Below, in pieces: positions 36,700-46,873 of a stretch of 64,000 nucleotides of DNA. The notes beneath the pieces were generated by a model that saw only the letters and a program-made list of their open reading frames with translations, was not told the origin of the DNA and ran no database searches. Source of the DNA: Bacteroidota bacterium (lineage in GTDB: Bacteria; Bacteroidota; Ignavibacteria; Ignavibacteriales; Ignavibacteriaceae); contig JAKALM010000008.1 of the NCBI GenBank assembly GCA_021824145.1, forward strand, positions 1 through 64,000. Direction: 5' to 3'. Positions within the stretch are counted from its first letter, which is position 1. Each line of letters begins with the position of its first letter. The translations under genes were made by a program, and so were the position numbers.

Positions 36700-38034
36700 T
36701 CAATCTTTCCAAAGGTGATAAAGTTTTCTGCCTCTATTATATTCCAATACTTTTTCCCACTTCAAAAGCCCAGTGTGTTCCATTATAATTTTTATAAATT
36801 GATCATCACTTAAATTTTTATAAAAATATTTTCTATTTTCTTTTTCGTAAGAAGAGTTTTCAAAAAATATTTCTTTAACACTTAAATTCCTTAGAAAATT
36901 TATGAACTTATTATAATGATATTCAGTTTTTAAAAAATTATTAAAAACATTTAATGCTAGAACCAAATCAAATTTTAAAGAGTTATTACAGATATTTAGA
37001 ATATCATCATTAATTATTTCGTAAGATTTTTCTTCAGCACTCTTAATTTTTTTAAGGAAATAAAATAAATTTGGATTTTTTTCAACGGCGGTACAATAAA
37101 AGCCTAATTCTTCAAATTTACTTGAAAAATATCCAAAGCCTGCTCCAATATCTAATAAAGTTCCATCCTTTGTAATTTTATTTTTTTCTATTGCTGAAAA
37201 TCTTGCATCTTCTTCTTGAAATATTGAAATATCTTGTAAATCTGGATGAGTAAATTTTGCTGTTAAATAAAAATCTTCCCCTAAATTGTTCCGAAGAGTT
37301 TTAATATAGTTCATTAATTCATTTTTAAAATTATACCATTCTATATGTCTGGCTTTTACAATTACTGGGATTTCTTTTAGGTTTAATATTTTGGCAATAC
37401 AAAATCTATGAATGCCGTTAAAGAAAATTAATTTCCCATTCCTATCAACCTTTACAAGAATTTCATCATTAGGAACTTCATGTAATTCTAATTGAGTCTT
37501 GTAGCCTTTCTCTTTAATATCTTCAATTAGTTTTAATATTTTTTTATTTCTCGTTTCGTATTCATATGCAGATATATATTCCCAAGTTCTGACAACACCT
37601 TGTTTTTCAAACTCAGATTTATCTTTAATGTTTGGATTATAAAATTTAGTGGAACAAAGCGGTTTATTATTTTTTATGCAATCGTACAAAGCTTTATAAA
37701 TTTCCAAATCTTTTATTTTTACTAAATTCAAATCCCAGCATCCAGAGGCAACTTCACTTAAATGCGCTAAGTTATTTCCATGTTCATTATTGAATGTAAT
37801 GTAATTTATTAAATTTGGATTTGCCCAAATTACTTCACCAGGTGTATTGATTGGTTTTATAAGCTTAATAAATTTCCAATAAGCACTAGTTTTGAAATAA
37901 ATTAAATAATTAATTTTTAAAAGCAGGTCTTCAATAAATTTTTTAAAAATATTATTATTTCTGCTAGAAATTGGTATAGCAATTTTGTCACATTCTTTAT
38001 TTATTATTTTATCTGTACGTTGTTCGGTTAGCAT
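36700..38034 (-). CDS. ParB-like domain fused to SAM methyltransferase
   Basis: In this 444-residue protein, residues about 175-235 read like a ParB/sulfiredoxin-type domain, with DRNGKLIFFNGIHRFCIAKIL and GIHRF at 207-211. Residues about 285-420 are a class I methyltransferase with DIGAGFGYFSSKF at 295-307 and DLVLALNVFNN as the acidic post-strand motif. The N-terminal 170 residues are not recognised. In ParB-like domains the GxHR motif is part of a nucleotide-binding active site. In sugar loci this fusion may methylate a sugar after sensing or modifying a substrate, but its reaction is unknown. No other methyltransferase is seen in the locus. Confidence 0.8.
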   Translation of the reverse strand: MLTEQRTDKIINKECDKIAIPISSRNNNIFKKFIEDLLLKINYLIYFKTSAYWKFIKLIKPINTPGEVIWANPNLINYITFNNEHGNNLAHLSEVASGCWDLNLVKIKDLEIYKALYDCIKNNKPLCSTKFYNPNIKDKSEFEKQGVVRTWEYISAYEYETRNKKILKLIEDIKEKGYKTQLELHEVPNDEILVKVDRNGKLIFFNGIHRFCIAKILNLKEIPVIVKARHIEWYNFKNELMNYIKTLRNNLGEDFYLTAKFTHPDLQDISIFQEEDARFSAIEKNKITKDGTLLDIGAGFGYFSSKFEELGFYCTAVEKNPNLFYFLKKIKSAEEKSYEIINDDILNICNNSLKFDLVLALNVFNNFLKTEYHYNKFINFLRNLSVKEIFFENSSYEKENRKYFYKNLSDDQFIKIIMEHTGLLKWEKVLEYNRGRKLYHLWKD

Positions 38035-38108
38035 TTTTATTACTTTTTAAGCCGCTCAAATCAATGTGAAAAAATGGATATGTTAAAATTGAGTCAATCA
38101 ATTTATTA

Positions 38109-38861
38109 TTAGTTTACCCAAGTCCATAATTTTCCAAGAAGTGTATTTGGATTTTTTTCGCACCATTTAATATCAATTTTTTTTAATGGAACTTCTCTAA
38201 AAAGAGGTATATAATATTTTAGAATATTCTTCTTATTTTTTTTTATATATGATTCAATTACGTTGGTATAAAAATGAATACTGTAAGCTTCTGATGGAAT
38301 ATCTTTTTTTTTAAATAATTCAGGATATGATTTCCAGTTATATGGATAAAACAATTCATTTTTATGAGTTGGATTTAAATTACCAAAATATTTGAGATAT
38401 ACTGATGAAAAAACACTAACATTTCCCCATTTCTTTTTTGTATTATCGAAACATTCTAAAAATATTGGATGGCCAGCAGGAGCTTTTAATACACCAATGG
38501 AAAGCAAACCTTGATATTGTTCCCCGGAACAAACAATCCATTCATCATCTGGAAATTTTCTTAAAGCAAAAGCATCGGTGTCACAATAAAGCCCACCGAT
38601 TTTATATAATAATTTAAATCTCCATAAATCTGCTGCTGTTCTAAAATTACCTCCATTATTAATAAAATTAGTAGTATCAAAAATATCATCAGCATTTTTT
38701 ACTGTAATTTTTGTTTCCATTTCTTTCCAATATTTTGTATTGGGTTTATCACCATGCAACCAAATAATAACATTATGATCAACTTTTATGTGGCTTTTTA
38801 TAACGATGTATTCTAAAAAACCGAAATTTACTCCACACCAAAAAAAATTAACATCTGCCAT
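38109..38861 (-). CDS. DXD-motif glycosyltransferase (GT32-like)
   Basis: The 250-residue protein matches the glycosyltransferase sugar-binding region with a DXD motif. FRTAADLWRFKLLYKIGG leads into LYCDTDAFAL, with the metal-binding DTD at 94-96. The N-terminus is FFWCGVNFGFLEY. These GT-A-type retaining enzymes use a nucleotide sugar and a divalent metal. Many transfer hexoses in capsule or lipid-linked sugar synthesis. Length is short but complete. Confidence 0.88.
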   Translation of the reverse strand: MADVNFFWCGVNFGFLEYIVIKSHIKVDHNVIIWLHGDKPNTKYWKEMETKITVKNADDIFDTTNFINNGGNFRTAADLWRFKLLYKIGGLYCDTDAFALRKFPDDEWIVCSGEQYQGLLSIGVLKAPAGHPIFLECFDNTKKKWGNVSVFSSVYLKYFGNLNPTHKNELFYPYNWKSYPELFKKKDIPSEAYSIHFYTNVIESYIKKNKKNILKYYIPLFREVPLKKIDIKWCEKNPNTLLGKLWTWVN

Positions 38862-38977
38862 TCAATTTACCATGATGAGATTTTTGAATATTTTTTCTTT
38901 TGGATGATTTCTTTGTAGTATTCTAAGAGAAGAAAAATTAAGATTAAATTTCTACTAATTTAATAATAATTTTTAGG

Positions 38978-40351
38978 TTAAATATTAGGTAAAGATTTTA
39001 TATTACTCTGATTTAATATAGGTGTTGACTCTTTATAGAAATTAAATACGCTTAGCAAAACAGTACCTCTTTTAATTACATACATTCTTTTAAAGAGTAT
39101 TCCTAGCAATATCCAATAAATCATTCCGATATGTGAATTCCACGCTTGAGTATAGAAAAAAGATACTATGAAATTAAAAGCGATGGGAATTAATGAATAT
39201 GCTACAACTGTCATGAATGGTGAAGTTTCTACAGAAAGATAACTTTTAAGAGTTGGTAAACTAATTAAGATTATTACAATAAGTAAAATTGCACCCAAAA
39301 CGCCAGTACCTGATAAAAAAACCATGGTATCAGGTCGATTAGTTAAAAAATCAATTCCTAATTGATTTACACCGGCAGCTTTTGATCTTGTAATAACTTC
39401 ATTCCCCATTCCCAAAATAAAATTTAAATCGCTTTTATAAATGCTATTGAATAAAAGGCTATAACCTAAAATGCGGCTTTCTTTCCAATCATTTCCACTA
39501 TCATATTTTTCAACATTATTAATACTGCTTATTGCATTAATATCAAGAAATTTTGCATACTTCGTTTCTGGAATTACCTTAAATAGAATAAAAGCACATA
39601 GCGCTAAAATGAAAGTTGAAACAAGAAGACCTTTAATAAAAGAAGATATTTTTCTATTCTGCTTTAATAGAAATATACTAAATACACTTACAAGAATTGT
39701 CAGTGGAAACAATATTATTGCAATTCTTCCACCACCAGCAATTATAGGAATCACTGTTAATAATGCTAGAGTTAATCTTTTAAAATTAAATCCATTTATC
39801 AACATTTTACAAACCTGGAAAGAGAGCAAGAATGTCATCAGTATTGCAATTATCCCAGTACCACCAACTCTTGTATCCGAAATAGTTCCGCCGTTAGTGT
39901 CCGCATCTAAAGACCCAATAACCAAATATTGAAATGCCGTAACAGGAATTTGTAAAATAAGAATAGCATAAATAAACTTTATAACATATTCTTGACTTTT
40001 TTCAGACATCTCCATTTCTAGTACTGCAAGAAAAAGAATAATATAAATTATGCTATACTCAAATAATGATTTCATGACTAATAACATATTGTTTAAATTT
40101 AGAATAGCGCTTATGAAGATAACGCTCATCAGTATTATAAAAGTATATTTATAAGGTTTTAATTTATTTTCAGAAAAAGCAAATTTTTCATTAGCAAAAT
40201 ATACTTTTGCATAAGTAGCAGTAAATAATATTATAATTAGCAGCGGGATTGCAAACCAGGACAAATTTGAAAAATTTAAATATCTAATACAAAATGGATA
40301 TAAAAATTTTAGAGCGATAATTATATAAAGTAAATAAATCGTAAGGTTCAT
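38978..40351 (-). CDS. wzy: O-antigen polymerase/ligase-like membrane protein (Wzy)
   Basis: This 457-residue, highly hydrophobic protein has about 11 predicted membrane helices. A large periplasmic loop (about 270-340) contains ILGMGNEVITRSKAAG and YDSGNDWKESRILGYSLLF. That topology is typical of Wzy polymerases and O-antigen ligases, which show little sequence conservation. Position next to the Wzx-like flippase (15-bp gap) favours polymerase. A ligase role cannot be excluded from sequence alone. Confidence 0.78.
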   Translation of the reverse strand: MNLTIYLLYIIIALKFLYPFCIRYLNFSNLSWFAIPLLIIILFTATYAKVYFANEKFAFSENKLKPYKYTFIILMSVIFISAILNLNNMLLVMKSLFEYSIIYIILFLAVLEMEMSEKSQEYVIKFIYAILILQIPVTAFQYLVIGSLDADTNGGTISDTRVGGTGIIAILMTFLLSFQVCKMLINGFNFKRLTLALLTVIPIIAGGGRIAIILFPLTILVSVFSIFLLKQNRKISSFIKGLLVSTFILALCAFILFKVIPETKYAKFLDINAISSINNVEKYDSGNDWKESRILGYSLLFNSIYKSDLNFILGMGNEVITRSKAAGVNQLGIDFLTNRPDTMVFLSGTGVLGAILLIVIILISLPTLKSYLSVETSPFMTVVAYSLIPIAFNFIVSFFYTQAWNSHIGMIYWILLGILFKRMYVIKRGTVLLSVFNFYKESTPILNQSNIKSLPNI

Positions 40352-40366
40352 AATTATTTTAAACTT

Positions 40367-41923
40367 TTATGAATGTTGAAGGGCGAGAATTTTAGAAATT
40401 ACATTCATTTTAATAGAGAATCTATTTAGAAAATTTGAGAGTAAAATTTCTTCACTATTATTAAATGGCTTGATCAGTCTATAAAGTACTAGGAATAATA
40501 TAATGCCAACAAGCATTGGCAATATTAACTGAATAAATAAGTTATCGATTAAACTCATTAGAAACATAAAAATGCCCGAAATTATAATAAGTGAAGAAGA
40601 TTTTAATAATCCAGGAAGTAGAATTTTTACTTTGCTCATCTTTTTAATAATTAAATACAAATAATAGAATCTTAAATATTTTGATATACCTGTTGCCAGT
40701 GCAACACCAAGTAAATTCCAATCAGTAAATTTTAGTACAAATATTACTGCTAATACATTAAAAACCGCAAATACTTTTGCATATAATGTATACTCAATTT
40801 TTTCTTTTACTTCGATAATAATATGGGTTGGATATCCTAAAGCATTAAAAATATAAAAGAACAAAACTACAGCTAATAACAATTGAGTTTCTAAATATTT
40901 CGAATTGAATAAATAAATATTAATCAGTTTCTGATAAGAGATTATGAGCACTATAAGCATGCCGAAAAAAAGAAAATATATTTTAAATAAAAAATTGAAC
41001 ATACTAGTTAGATAAGCTGGATCTTCATTCTTTTCATAATATTTATTTATAAAGTAAGGTTTGAAAATATTATTAATCTTTTCAATTGGTACCCAGCTAA
41101 AAATGGAACTTAATAATCTGTATGGGAAAGCATATAATCCCATAAAAAAAGGACCAAGAAAAGCCGAAATAAAATAATAATCTGAAACTTGGCTAAATCC
41201 GCCTTCACCAATTTCATTTGCAGTCGAAAGCAGTGCATATCTTGAAATTCTTTTTTGAATTACTTTTTTCTCTTCAGCGTTAATATCTGAATTTTTATGC
41301 TTAGCTAAATTTTGAATCCTTATAAATAAATAAATTATTGAAGGTATACCTCTTACTCCTATACAAAGAGCTTCAATTATAAAGATTAAATCAATTGTAA
41401 GATTAGTAAAAAAGATTGAATACAAAACTCCTCTAGCCAACATTCCTAGTACACTTGTTATTGCTATAAATTTTTGTTCAAACAATGAGGAAAGAATATC
41501 TTGAGAAAGGGTTGTCTGTAAGTACAAAAATATATTTATAATAAAAATTGAATAATAAACTTCAAATTGATTTATATTAAGAATTACTCCAACTTCTTTT
41601 TTGAATTGAAAAACAATTAGTACGATTATAAACGTTACTATTAATGATATGAAGTATAATTTAATAATTAATGATTTATGAAATGAGAAATATTGTTTTT
41701 GAATTATTTCAGGAATAAATCTGCGCAGAGCTAATAGAATCCCATTTATAGAAAAAATTGAAAGAATCGATAAACTCCCAATGAATAAGCTGTAAATTCC
41801 ATAGTCTTCCACTTTAAGTTTGCGGATAATTACTATGCTGACAATAATGGAAATTATATTCGAAATAATTGTCCCTATTATTAGCCAGCCAATATTTTCT
41901 GTAAATTTTTTTAATGTGTGCAT
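40367..41923 (-). CDS. wzx: Polysaccharide flippase (Wzx-like, MOP superfamily)
   Basis: The 518-residue protein has about 14 hydrophobic helices, starting with FTENIGWLIIGTIISNIISI, the usual opening of oligosaccharide flippases. An ALRRFIPE segment follows the second helix and ISRYALLSTANEIGEGGFSQVSDYYFISAF is in the middle. It should flip the undecaprenyl-linked repeat unit to the periplasmic face. It sits between Wzy-like and Wzc-like genes, as expected for a Wzy-dependent locus. Confidence 0.88.
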   Translation of the reverse strand: MHTLKKFTENIGWLIIGTIISNIISIIVSIVIIRKLKVEDYGIYSLFIGSLSILSIFSINGILLALRRFIPEIIQKQYFSFHKSLIIKLYFISLIVTFIIVLIVFQFKKEVGVILNINQFEVYYSIFIINIFLYLQTTLSQDILSSLFEQKFIAITSVLGMLARGVLYSIFFTNLTIDLIFIIEALCIGVRGIPSIIYLFIRIQNLAKHKNSDINAEEKKVIQKRISRYALLSTANEIGEGGFSQVSDYYFISAFLGPFFMGLYAFPYRLLSSIFSWVPIEKINNIFKPYFINKYYEKNEDPAYLTSMFNFLFKIYFLFFGMLIVLIISYQKLINIYLFNSKYLETQLLLAVVLFFYIFNALGYPTHIIIEVKEKIEYTLYAKVFAVFNVLAVIFVLKFTDWNLLGVALATGISKYLRFYYLYLIIKKMSKVKILLPGLLKSSSLIIISGIFMFLMSLIDNLFIQLILPMLVGIILFLVLYRLIKPFNNSEEILLSNFLNRFSIKMNVISKILALQHS

Positions 41924-42015
41924 TTTGACAGCTATTTAATTAAATGAGAACAAGTAATTTGTTTATAATTATTTCAATCTAATTATTAAGAAAGTACCCC
42001 CTTTTTTATGAACAA

Positions 42016-44541
42016 CTAAACAGCCGTGGCATTTTTAATAATTTTTTTCTTCTTTTTATCAATGTAAGGTTCATAAGCATATTTATAACTGTAACCATAA
42101 CCATATTTATGCTTGAAAGTTGATCGGTTTACATTGCAATCATTTGCAACAACGCCTAGAATATTAATTTTATCTTTATTTAATTCTTCAATACCAAAAT
42201 TGACACTATCTCTTAAAGAATGATTATATCTAACAACTAAAATAAGATTATTAATCAATCTGCTTAAGATAAGAGCATCAACTACACGAGTAATTGGCGG
42301 CGTATCAATTAATACATAATCATAAGAACTATTTTTTAATGCATTAATCAATTCAATCGTTTTGTTTGATTGTAATAAATTACTTGATTGTTCGCTTACA
42401 TCTCCAGCCGGAAGTATGCTTAAAAATCTTTCAGTTGGTGATTTACCAAATATATTATTCATATTAATAATCGGTGGTTTATTTTGATCGCCTTTTAGAA
42501 AAGTATTTAATCCAGGAAGACTTCTAGAAATATTAAACATATCAGAAAGTGTGCATCTTTTCAGGTCAGCATCTATTATCAATACTTTCTTCTCAATCGA
42601 AATTAATGACAAAGCTAAATTTGCAACTACAGAAGTTTTGCCGGAATGTTCTTCGCAGCTTGTAATCATAATTATTCTTTTATCATCTTTTGCGCAGAAT
42701 GTTAACCATGTCCTCAATACTTTGAACGATTCGTTTATTCCGCTTTCATCACTCGAAATTACCGCAAACCTATCGACTAACTCATTAGATTTTTTTAAAT
42801 TATTCTTAAATTTTTGTGTATAAGACGGAATGATTGATAACAATGGTAGTCTTAATCTAGCTTCAACTTCATCAAGTTTAAGAAACTTTTTCTCTCTGTA
42901 TTCCATAATAAACAAGTATAACACTACAACTCCGCCCCATAAAAATAAACATGCTACACTTGTAAGATACCTGTTTGGCAAAACTGGCATCATTGGTAAA
43001 GTTGGGTTATCAACCACAACTATATCCTGAAGTTGAGATATTTCTTTGACGCGCAATTCTTCCCTTTTATCCAAAAGTAAATTGAAAACTTTTTCGTAAA
43101 CTTCTTTATCTCTAATCAAACCGGCAAGTACTGTTTCTTTCTTAGGTTGATTTTGAAGCCTGGATTGATATACGCCAATTAAATTATTTAATTTTGATTT
43201 TTTCTCTTTCAAAGAATTAATAATTATATCATAAGCTGTTAAAGTATTTTGGTTATAAGCGCTTAGCTGGTTTTTTGTTTTTTCTATTTGATTGTTAATA
43301 TTAATTATATCCGGATGAGATTCAGTTTCTTTTTGCAGCAACTCAATTTTTTTAACTTCTAAATCTGATAGCTGTTTTAATAAAGAAGCGAAGGGGCTTG
43401 ATGATTGATCAGTTTGATTTGGCGATAAATACGTCTGGTCGAAATATCCTTTGTTTGAATACTCTTTCGACATTTGTGCTTTTTTCTCTTCATACTCGCT
43501 AAGTCTTAAATCTGCATTAATCCTTTCTGATTCAAGGCTGCTTAAAAACCGAACTATTTCATCAGAACTTCTGTCCAATTTTGTAATACCATTAACTGAT
43601 TGGTATGCGCTTAAATTATCCTCGGCGCTTTTCAACTTTTTAGAGATCTCATTCATTTGAGTATCAATTAATACAAACGATGATTGAATATTTTCCCTTT
43701 GTTGTTCAGTTCTTGCTTCATTAAACTTATCTATTAATGTTCTTGCAATTAATTGAGCTGTTTTGGGATTAGCATCCTTAACTGATATTTCAATTAAATT
43801 GGTGGTTTCTTTTTGAGATACAGAAATTTTTTGCCTCAGTAAGTAATATGCAGATAAATCATCATAAACAGTAAAAAATAATTTAGAACCAGCTTGAACA
43901 TTTGGCCAATAAAAATTTAATCTAAATCCATCAGAATTAATTTCATTCAAAGACGAAGTTTGAAATCCTTTAACAAAAGTATTAGTCTTTTCATTAATCC
44001 TATATAGATCAAATTGATCGTTAGTTCTAAATTTTATAAAATATTTTGATGCTATTGAAACTGAATCTGCTTTAAAATTTAAGATGATTGGAAATTTTGT
44101 GTTATTAGAATTTTGATCCGCAAGCCAAAAGTTATATGACGGAAAAGATTTTTCAATTTCTATATCGCCATCTTTTGGTGTAGCTACTGCATCAATTTGG
44201 AAATTCAATTCTAAATTAGCAACTACTTTGTCTAATACATTTTTTGTAGTTATTAAAATTATATCCGTACTTATATCATCTTGAGATTGTAAGGATACAA
44301 ATCTTCTATATGGATCGTCTCGGTAATTTTCTTCTTTCGTTTGTTCTTTTTTAAGCAGTACAGTGGATTCGTATGTTGGAGTTGTATATTTCATATAAAA
44401 ATATCCGCCCAAAAAAATCAGAAAGAAGGAAATTATTATAAACCATTTTCTTTTATTAATTACTTTAATAAAATCTTCAAAATTCTTTTTATTTGCAGCT
44501 GATTGTGATTTTAATAATTCATTCAATTGATCATAATTCAT
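42016..44541 (-). CDS. wzc: Wzc-like polysaccharide co-polymerase / tyrosine autokinase
   Basis: The 841-residue fusion has a Wzz-type chain-length domain (membrane helices near 35-53 and about 525-545, with a coiled-coil periplasmic region about 265-480). A cytoplasmic BY-kinase follows (about 600-800). The kinase has a variant Walker A CEEHSGKTS (K635, without the usual first Gly), Walker A' LIIDADLKR and Walker B YVLIDTPP. A Tyr-rich tail (YGYGYSYKYAYEPY) at about 812-826 is the autophosphorylation cluster. It sets chain length and controls export with the Wza-like protein upstream. No Wzb phosphatase gene is seen in the window. Confidence 0.92.
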   Translation of the reverse strand: MNYDQLNELLKSQSAANKKNFEDFIKVINKRKWFIIISFFLIFLGGYFYMKYTTPTYESTVLLKKEQTKEENYRDDPYRRFVSLQSQDDISTDIILITTKNVLDKVVANLELNFQIDAVATPKDGDIEIEKSFPSYNFWLADQNSNNTKFPIILNFKADSVSIASKYFIKFRTNDQFDLYRINEKTNTFVKGFQTSSLNEINSDGFRLNFYWPNVQAGSKLFFTVYDDLSAYYLLRQKISVSQKETTNLIEISVKDANPKTAQLIARTLIDKFNEARTEQQRENIQSSFVLIDTQMNEISKKLKSAEDNLSAYQSVNGITKLDRSSDEIVRFLSSLESERINADLRLSEYEEKKAQMSKEYSNKGYFDQTYLSPNQTDQSSSPFASLLKQLSDLEVKKIELLQKETESHPDIININNQIEKTKNQLSAYNQNTLTAYDIIINSLKEKKSKLNNLIGVYQSRLQNQPKKETVLAGLIRDKEVYEKVFNLLLDKREELRVKEISQLQDIVVVDNPTLPMMPVLPNRYLTSVACLFLWGGVVVLYLFIMEYREKKFLKLDEVEARLRLPLLSIIPSYTQKFKNNLKKSNELVDRFAVISSDESGINESFKVLRTWLTFCAKDDKRIIMITSCEEHSGKTSVVANLALSLISIEKKVLIIDADLKRCTLSDMFNISRSLPGLNTFLKGDQNKPPIINMNNIFGKSPTERFLSILPAGDVSEQSSNLLQSNKTIELINALKNSSYDYVLIDTPPITRVVDALILSRLINNLILVVRYNHSLRDSVNFGIEELNKDKINILGVVANDCNVNRSTFKHKYGYGYSYKYAYEPYIDKKKKKIIKNATAV

Positions 44542-44560
44542 TTTCTTATCCTCATAGTTA

Positions 44561-45172
44561 TCATCGAGTTGTATAAATTAATGCAGCTACGATTGTAGTT
44601 AAAGCAGCGATTGCGGAAATAATTATTGTTGAAGTATTGCCGCTAAACCAAGTTCGAGAAATATATATTCCATCTCCAGATTTTAATCCTATATCATCTA
44701 GTTTGCTTCCCATTTCTATTATTTTTTGACCATTAATTTCAATTTTTTTATCATCTCGTGTAATGTATATATCCTCTAAATCAGCATCAGAAGTTGTTCC
44801 TCCAGCTTTCGCAATTAAATCGGAAAGCTTTTCAATTCCAGTAACATAATAGTATCCTGGAGTTCTAACTTCACCAAGTATATTTACTTTTAATAAAGGC
44901 AAGACCGTTATTACCGGGTTTCTATATAACGAAGCATATCTTGAAATAATTTCTGTTTTTACGCTGTCAAAATTTCTATCAAAAGTATTTATTCTTCCAA
45001 GGTACGGCAGCATTAGACTTTCATCCTTTTGTACAAAATAGTCACCTGAAATTGGATCGGATATATTATAAAATAAAATGCGTATACCATCTCCTGGTAA
45101 TAATCTTTGTGCATATTGATGTGAACCAGAAATTATTATCAACAAAAAGATTAAATAAAGTTTGCTTTTCAT
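44561..45172 (-). CDS. wza: Wza-like polysaccharide export protein
   Basis: This 203-residue protein has a signal peptide (cleavage near HQYAQ, residue 22). A polysaccharide export domain follows (LLPGDGIRILFYN, about 24-95), then an SLBB domain (ILGEVRTPGYYYV, about 97-150). The C-terminal hydrophobic helix (about 181-200) is the likely outer-membrane segment. It is shorter than E. coli Wza (which has further domains) but close to the size of Bacteroidota homologues. There is no lipobox Cys. It pairs with the Wzc-like protein 19 bp downstream to export the polymer. Confidence 0.87.
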   Translation of the reverse strand: MKSKLYLIFLLIIISGSHQYAQRLLPGDGIRILFYNISDPISGDYFVQKDESLMLPYLGRINTFDRNFDSVKTEIISRYASLYRNPVITVLPLLKVNILGEVRTPGYYYVTGIEKLSDLIAKAGGTTSDADLEDIYITRDDKKIEINGQKIIEMGSKLDDIGLKSGDGIYISRTWFSGNTSTIIISAIAALTTIVAALIYTTR

Positions 45173-45244
45173 TTCAAACCTCAGACCTAACTATTTAAAA
45201 GTTTATATTAAATTTTCTGCAAAATATTATGTGGATAAAAGTCA

Positions 45245-45718
45245 TTATGTTACTGTTTCTAATTTCAAAACGTGCGCTGGAACTCCAGCCACAATAGATC
45301 CCGGCGGAACATCTTTTGTAACTACTGCGCCAGCTCCAACAATAGCATTTTCGCCAATAGTTACTCCGCAAAGAATTGTAGCTGATGAACCAATTGAAGC
45401 GCCTTCTTTAACAAAAGTTTCAACTACCTTCCAATCAGCTTCTGTTTGTAGTTTCCCATTTGTAGTTGAGCGAGGATATTTATCATTTATAAAAGTTACA
45501 TTATGCCCAATAAAAACATTATCTTCAATGTGAACTCCTTCGCAAATAAATGTATGTGAAGATATTTTGCAGTTTTTTCCAATGGTTGCATTTTTCTGAA
45601 TTTCGACGAATGATCCTACTTTTGTGTTATCACCAATTTTACATCCGTAAAGATTTACAAAATTAAAGATCATTACATTCTTTCCCATTTCAACATTATT
45701 GATTATTTGATTATCCAT
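45245..45718 (-). CDS. Hexapeptide N-acetyltransferase (WbpD/WlbB-like)
   Basis: The 157-residue protein is a left-handed beta-helix acetyltransferase. NLYGCKIGDNTKVGSFVEIQ, ATIGKNCKISSHTFICEGV and HNVTFINDKYPR strongly resemble WbpD/WlbB, which acetylate the 3-amino group of UDP-2-acetamido-3-amino-uronic acid. ATG 45718 is chosen because GGGAGGA at 45724-45730 lies five bases upstream. A start six codons earlier (45736) would place that ribosome site inside the gene. With the Gfo/Idh dehydrogenase 54 bp upstream and the DegT aminotransferase at 49055 it forms a diacetamido-uronate module. Confidence 0.86.
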   Translation of the reverse strand: MDNQIINNVEMGKNVMIFNFVNLYGCKIGDNTKVGSFVEIQKNATIGKNCKISSHTFICEGVHIEDNVFIGHNVTFINDKYPRSTTNGKLQTEADWKVVETFVKEGASIGSSATILCGVTIGENAIVGAGAVVTKDVPPGSIVAGVPAHVLKLETVT

Positions 45719-45772
45719 TATAGTCCTCCCATTCAAGCTTTAATTTTCAGATTTATAAACCCAAACTTATCA

Positions 45773-46831
45773 TTAAACATATTCTTGAAATTCATTGCTT
45801 GGCTTATACATTTCTTCTTCTGAAGAAGAATTTAAACTAACCATCATTCCTTTATTCTTGATGGATTTATCAGAAGCTTCTAATATCCTAACTACCTCCA
45901 TTCCATCAACTCCACATGTAAGCGGCTCTCTATTTTCTAATATACAATTGATAAATTCTTTTGCGGCACAATTAAGCGCCTCAGTTTGATCAATTTTGGG
46001 TGAATACATGTCGCCGGTACGATATTGCACTAATGCATTGTGTACGCTTTCTGTAGAAGTAATATCAACACCGCAATCGTATATCTTTATTTTTTCAGAA
46101 TTTTCTAAATCATCAAAAACAAGCATCTTTTTTTTGCCAGCAATAATTATACGCCTAATTTTTACCGGTGAAGTCCAATTAACATGAAAATGAGCAAAAC
46201 AAGAATTATTCTGAAAGTGAACTGAAAGCTGCGCTAAATTTTCAAGTTCATAATAACTGGAAATACCGCAAGCAGTAACACCAATCGCTTTTTTATCATA
46301 AAGAAGATATTTCATAATAGATAAATCATGAGGTGCAAGGTCCCAAATAACATTTACATCATGCTGAAATAAACCAAGATTTATCCTTACAGAGTCGAAA
46401 TACAGAATTTCTCCTAATTCTCCTTTTAGAATAATCTCTTTAATTTTTTTTACAGCGCCAGTATACAGGAAAGTGTGGTCAACAAAGATTCTTAAATTTT
46501 TGGAACTTGCAAGATTTATTAATTCTTCTGCTTTTTTTGTTGAGTTTGTAAATGGTTTTTCAACCCACACATGCTTTCCATATTCCAATGCTTCTCTGGC
46601 AAGATTATAATGCGTATCAACCGGTGTGGCAATTGCAATCGCATCAATGTCAGAAGTCAGTAAACTTTTATATTCTTTGATAAACTGAACATTAGGAAAT
46701 TTTGATCTAAGCATAGCTAGTCTCTCTTCCTTCATATCACATGCGATAACTTCGTCTACTGACTTCTGAGCTAAAAAATTTCTAATTAAGTTTGGTCCCC
46801 AATATCCAAGTCCAACTATTCCAATTTTCAT
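45773..46831 (-). CDS. Gfo/Idh/MocA-family NAD-dependent sugar dehydrogenase (WbpB/WlbA-like)
   Basis: The 352-residue protein has the Rossmann motif GIVGLGYWGPNLIRNF at 3-18, the catalytic EKPF near residue 92, and NLGLFQHDVNVIWDLAPHD in the C-terminal domain (His as active-site residue). It resembles the 3-dehydrogenases that oxidise UDP-GlcNAc-uronate before transamination. A very strong Shine-Dalgarno sequence (AGGAGGA) precedes ATG 46831. The partner acetyltransferase is 54 bp downstream and the aminotransferase three genes upstream. Confidence 0.88.
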   Translation of the reverse strand: MKIGIVGLGYWGPNLIRNFLAQKSVDEVIACDMKEERLAMLRSKFPNVQFIKEYKSLLTSDIDAIAIATPVDTHYNLAREALEYGKHVWVEKPFTNSTKKAEELINLASSKNLRIFVDHTFLYTGAVKKIKEIILKGELGEILYFDSVRINLGLFQHDVNVIWDLAPHDLSIMKYLLYDKKAIGVTACGISSYYELENLAQLSVHFQNNSCFAHFHVNWTSPVKIRRIIIAGKKKMLVFDDLENSEKIKIYDCGVDITSTESVHNALVQYRTGDMYSPKIDQTEALNCAAKEFINCILENREPLTCGVDGMEVVRILEASDKSIKNKGMMVSLNSSSEEEMYKPSNEFQEYV

Positions 46832-46873
46832 TTTGTCCTCCTCTTATCAAATCATTCTTGAAGCTTAACAAAT

